7,805 nucleotides of DNA. Source: CAZDOD01 sp964506935. GTDB taxonomy: Bacteria; Desulfobacterota; Zymogenia; Zymogenales; Zymogenaceae. Numbering within the stretch: the stretch's first letter is position 1; the number at the start of each line of letters is the position of its first letter. Location of the stretch: positions 1 through 7,805 of the forward strand of contig CAZDOD010000134.1 in assembly GCA_964506935.1 (NCBI GenBank), given 5' to 3'. The notes under the pieces were generated by a model that worked only from the letters and a program-made list of their open reading frames with translations, ran no database searches and was not told where the DNA came from. This document shows positions 6,338-7,805 of the stretch, piece after piece. The position numbers were made by a program, and so were the translations under genes.

Positions 6338-7726
6338 ATGAAAGGTATTTATCATCACCACAGGGCCTTTAGCCGTCTTTTTACACTTATCGTCGTCCCC
6401 TTCCTTTTTTTGTCTCTTTCTTGCTCAAAGGATACTGCTTTTGCCGGGACACCCCGAATTATATTTCTTCACCATTCATGCGGCCATAATCTAATCGAGC
6501 AGGGCAGCGTCAGGGAGGGGCTTTCGGCCCTTGGCTATGAGTTTTATGATCACGGTTACAACGGCGAGGGTCTAAGGCTAGCCGACGGTTCATATGCCGG
6601 GTATAGTTTTAATGTCCCCGGAGACAACACCGATCCCGACGGTTTAGCCACAATCTTCGCTCAACCGCTAAACGATCCGCCGAACAACACTTTCAGTCAC
6701 CTGATGGAGTATGACGTGATCCTGTTTAAGTCCTGTTTCCCGACAAGCAACATAGAGAGCGACGCCAAATTGGCCGGATACAAATCACACTATCGCCAGA
6801 TAATGAATCGGATGGCCAAATATCCCGACAAAATCTTTATCATCGTGACACAGCCCCCGGAGGTTCCGAGAAACAGCGATGCCGATGCTTCATCCCGGGC
6901 GCGAAGCTTTGTAAACTGGTTGAAGTCGGACGAATATCTGGCCGGACATGACAACGTCTTCGTCTTTGACTTTTTCGACAAACTTTCGGGAGGAGACAAT
7001 TTCCTCAGGCCCGGATACCGCACAGACGAGTACGACGCACATCCGAACATGAGGGCGAATGAGACTATCGGCCCCCTCTTTGTCTCGTTTATTGATCGGG
7101 TCATACGGGAGAACTACACCGGGGCGCTAGGCAGACCCGCAGCAGGTAGGGAAGAAGAGCCCCCTGCACCTGAGATAGAGGTGGACTATTCCCCATCTCC
7201 GGCAACAACACATATTGAGACATCGGGCATGATTGACGACTTTAAATCTCTAAAAGGATACTGGGAGTATTACACAGAAGGGGCGGGGTCGAAGGTCGAA
7301 TATGGTATCGATACAAAAAACGCAATAGATGGAGCCTCCTCACTATTCATACGATACAATATAGTAGCGGATGGGTATATCGACTGCGGGCCCTACTTCG
7401 AGTCGCCCCAGGATTGGGGCGGCGGGGTGGGTCTTTCGCTCTGGGCTAGGTGTTCCGATGCGAAAGAGTGGGTTACGTTGACCGTATCTGCCGGTGATCC
7501 TAACAATCCTACACCCTTCGTGGTGAATTTTGAGGCCAAAAGGGAATGGACGCTCTACTCCTTTTCATGGACGGATTTCAGGCGTGCGGAGTGGGCCGAG
7601 GGGGGCCTTTCAAAAATCGATCCGTCACGGATTATCGGTTTCGGGTTCGGCATTGTTGCGGGAGGTAGTGTAAAAGAGGGTACACTTTGGGCGGATGACC
7701 TCAGTATTATTGAAACTTCTGACTAA
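6338..7726 (+). CDS. Exported SGNH-hydrolase-like protein with C-terminal carbohydrate-binding-like domain
   Basis: 462 residues. An N-terminal signal (residues 1-36) has a His-rich basic start, a hydrophobic core at about 14-27 and LSLSC at 25-29, which fits a loose lipobox. A type I signal peptidase site AFA|G at 34-37 is the alternative. The next domain (about 38-260) begins IIFLHHSCGHN, where Ser47 is the likely nucleophile of an SGNH/GDSL-type fold. It continues with FKSCFPTSN (130-138) and ends with D233-A-H235-P-N, the expected acid/base pair. A Pro/Glu-rich linker (about 265-295) joins a jelly-roll-like domain (about 298-458) starting MIDDF and ending LWADDLSI, resembling CBM11/galactose-binding-like folds. 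I infer a periplasmic or outer-membrane esterase or deacetylase acting on a polysaccharide; the substrate is unknown. It is probably a single-gene transcript, and its stop lies 4 bases from the end of the convergent gene. Confidence 0.82.
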   Translation: MKGIYHHHRAFSRLFTLIVVPFLFLSLSCSKDTAFAGTPRIIFLHHSCGHNLIEQGSVREGLSALGYEFYDHGYNGEGLRLADGSYAGYSFNVPGDNTDPDGLATIFAQPLNDPPNNTFSHLMEYDVILFKSCFPTSNIESDAKLAGYKSHYRQIMNRMAKYPDKIFIIVTQPPEVPRNSDADASSRARSFVNWLKSDEYLAGHDNVFVFDFFDKLSGGDNFLRPGYRTDEYDAHPNMRANETIGPLFVSFIDRVIRENYTGALGRPAAGREEEPPAPEIEVDYSPSPATTHIETSGMIDDFKSLKGYWEYYTEGAGSKVEYGIDTKNAIDGASSLFIRYNIVADGYIDCGPYFESPQDWGGGVGLSLWARCSDAKEWVTLTVSAGDPNNPTPFVVNFEAKREWTLYSFSWTDFRRAEWAEGGLSKIDPSRIIGFGFGIVAGGSVKEGTLWADDLSIIETSD

Positions 7727-7729
7727 ATG

Positions 7730-7762
7730 ACTATATCCCGAAGATTTCGTTATATAGTTTTT
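7730..7762 (+). terminator. Possible intrinsic terminator of the SGNH-like gene
   Basis: ACTATAT (7730-7736) pairs with ATATAGT (7752-7758). Inside it CGAA (7739-7742) pairs with TTCG (7746-7749) around a 3-base loop, with a 2x2 internal bulge. Five T's run from 7758 to 7762. The outer stem is AT-only and thus weak. The hairpin lies 3 bases past the stop codon and inside the end of the convergent coding region. Confidence 0.4.
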
Positions 7763-7805
7763 CTATCTCGTTGACTGATTCAATTATGCCCTTTACATCC
7801 GAGAC
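7731..7805 (-). CDS. C-terminal end of a convergent gene, product unknown (partial)
   Basis: On the minus strand the frame entering at 7805 runs 24 codons to a TAG (complement of 7731-7733) and reads VSDVKGIIESVNEIEKLYNE, then IFGI. This amphipathic, helix-forming tail is typical of a real C terminus, and no other frame here looks as protein-like. Tails of the I.KLYNEI type are seen at the ends of some glycosyltransferases and other helical proteins, but 24 residues are too few to name a family. It converges on the SGNH-like gene with only 4 bases between the stop codons. Confidence 0.55.
   Translation of the reverse strand, partial: VSDVKGIIESVNEIEKLYNEIFGI

Overview
The window looks like bacterial chromosomal DNA from a Gram-negative anaerobe or sediment-type organism, most likely of the Desulfobacterota/'Deltaproteobacteria' grade. 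This placement is an inference. It rests on a PilX-type minor pilin next to a very large fibronectin-type-III surface protein, a FadD-like acyl-CoA ligase of the style common in fatty-acid-degrading deltaproteobacteria, good Shine-Dalgarno sites and balanced GC. No RNA gene, CRISPR array, insertion sequence, integrase or phage gene is visible.

Layout. (1) Bases 1-2766, plus strand: the 3' 921 codons of a long secreted protein made of fibronectin-III/Ig-like beta domains. Its reading frame is open from base 1, so the start lies outside the window. (2) Bases 2790-4172, plus strand, 23 bases downstream and probably in the same operon: a PilX-like minor pilin with a prepilin-like N-terminal helix, an acidic calcium-type loop and a large beta-rich passenger. 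Together these look like the end of a minor-pilin operon coding for an assembly-initiating or tip complex of a type IV pilus-like filament. (3) Bases 4173-4331: a convergent intergenic stretch with a GC-rich hairpin and T-tract that ends the minus-strand gene. (4) Bases 4332-6026, minus strand: a complete FadD-like AMP-forming acyl-CoA synthetase with all core adenylation motifs. (5) Bases 6027-6337: an AT-rich divergent regulatory region with a good sigma-70-like promoter pointing right. (6) Bases 6338-7726, plus strand: an exported, probably lipid-anchored SGNH-hydrolase-like protein with a C-terminal jelly-roll domain resembling carbohydrate-binding modules. (7) Bases 7731-7805, minus strand: the last 24 codons of a convergent gene of unknown product.

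The genes do not form one pathway. The left pair concerns the cell surface filament, the middle gene is intracellular fatty-acid activation, and the right gene is an envelope or secreted carbohydrate-active-type protein. The most distinctive feature is the left pair. The FN3-type units of the large protein carry a regularly spaced pair of cysteines (91, 92 and 94 residues apart in three units), suggesting disulfide-stapled domains. The neighbouring pilin lacks the usual Glu5, which would suit a position at the filament tip.
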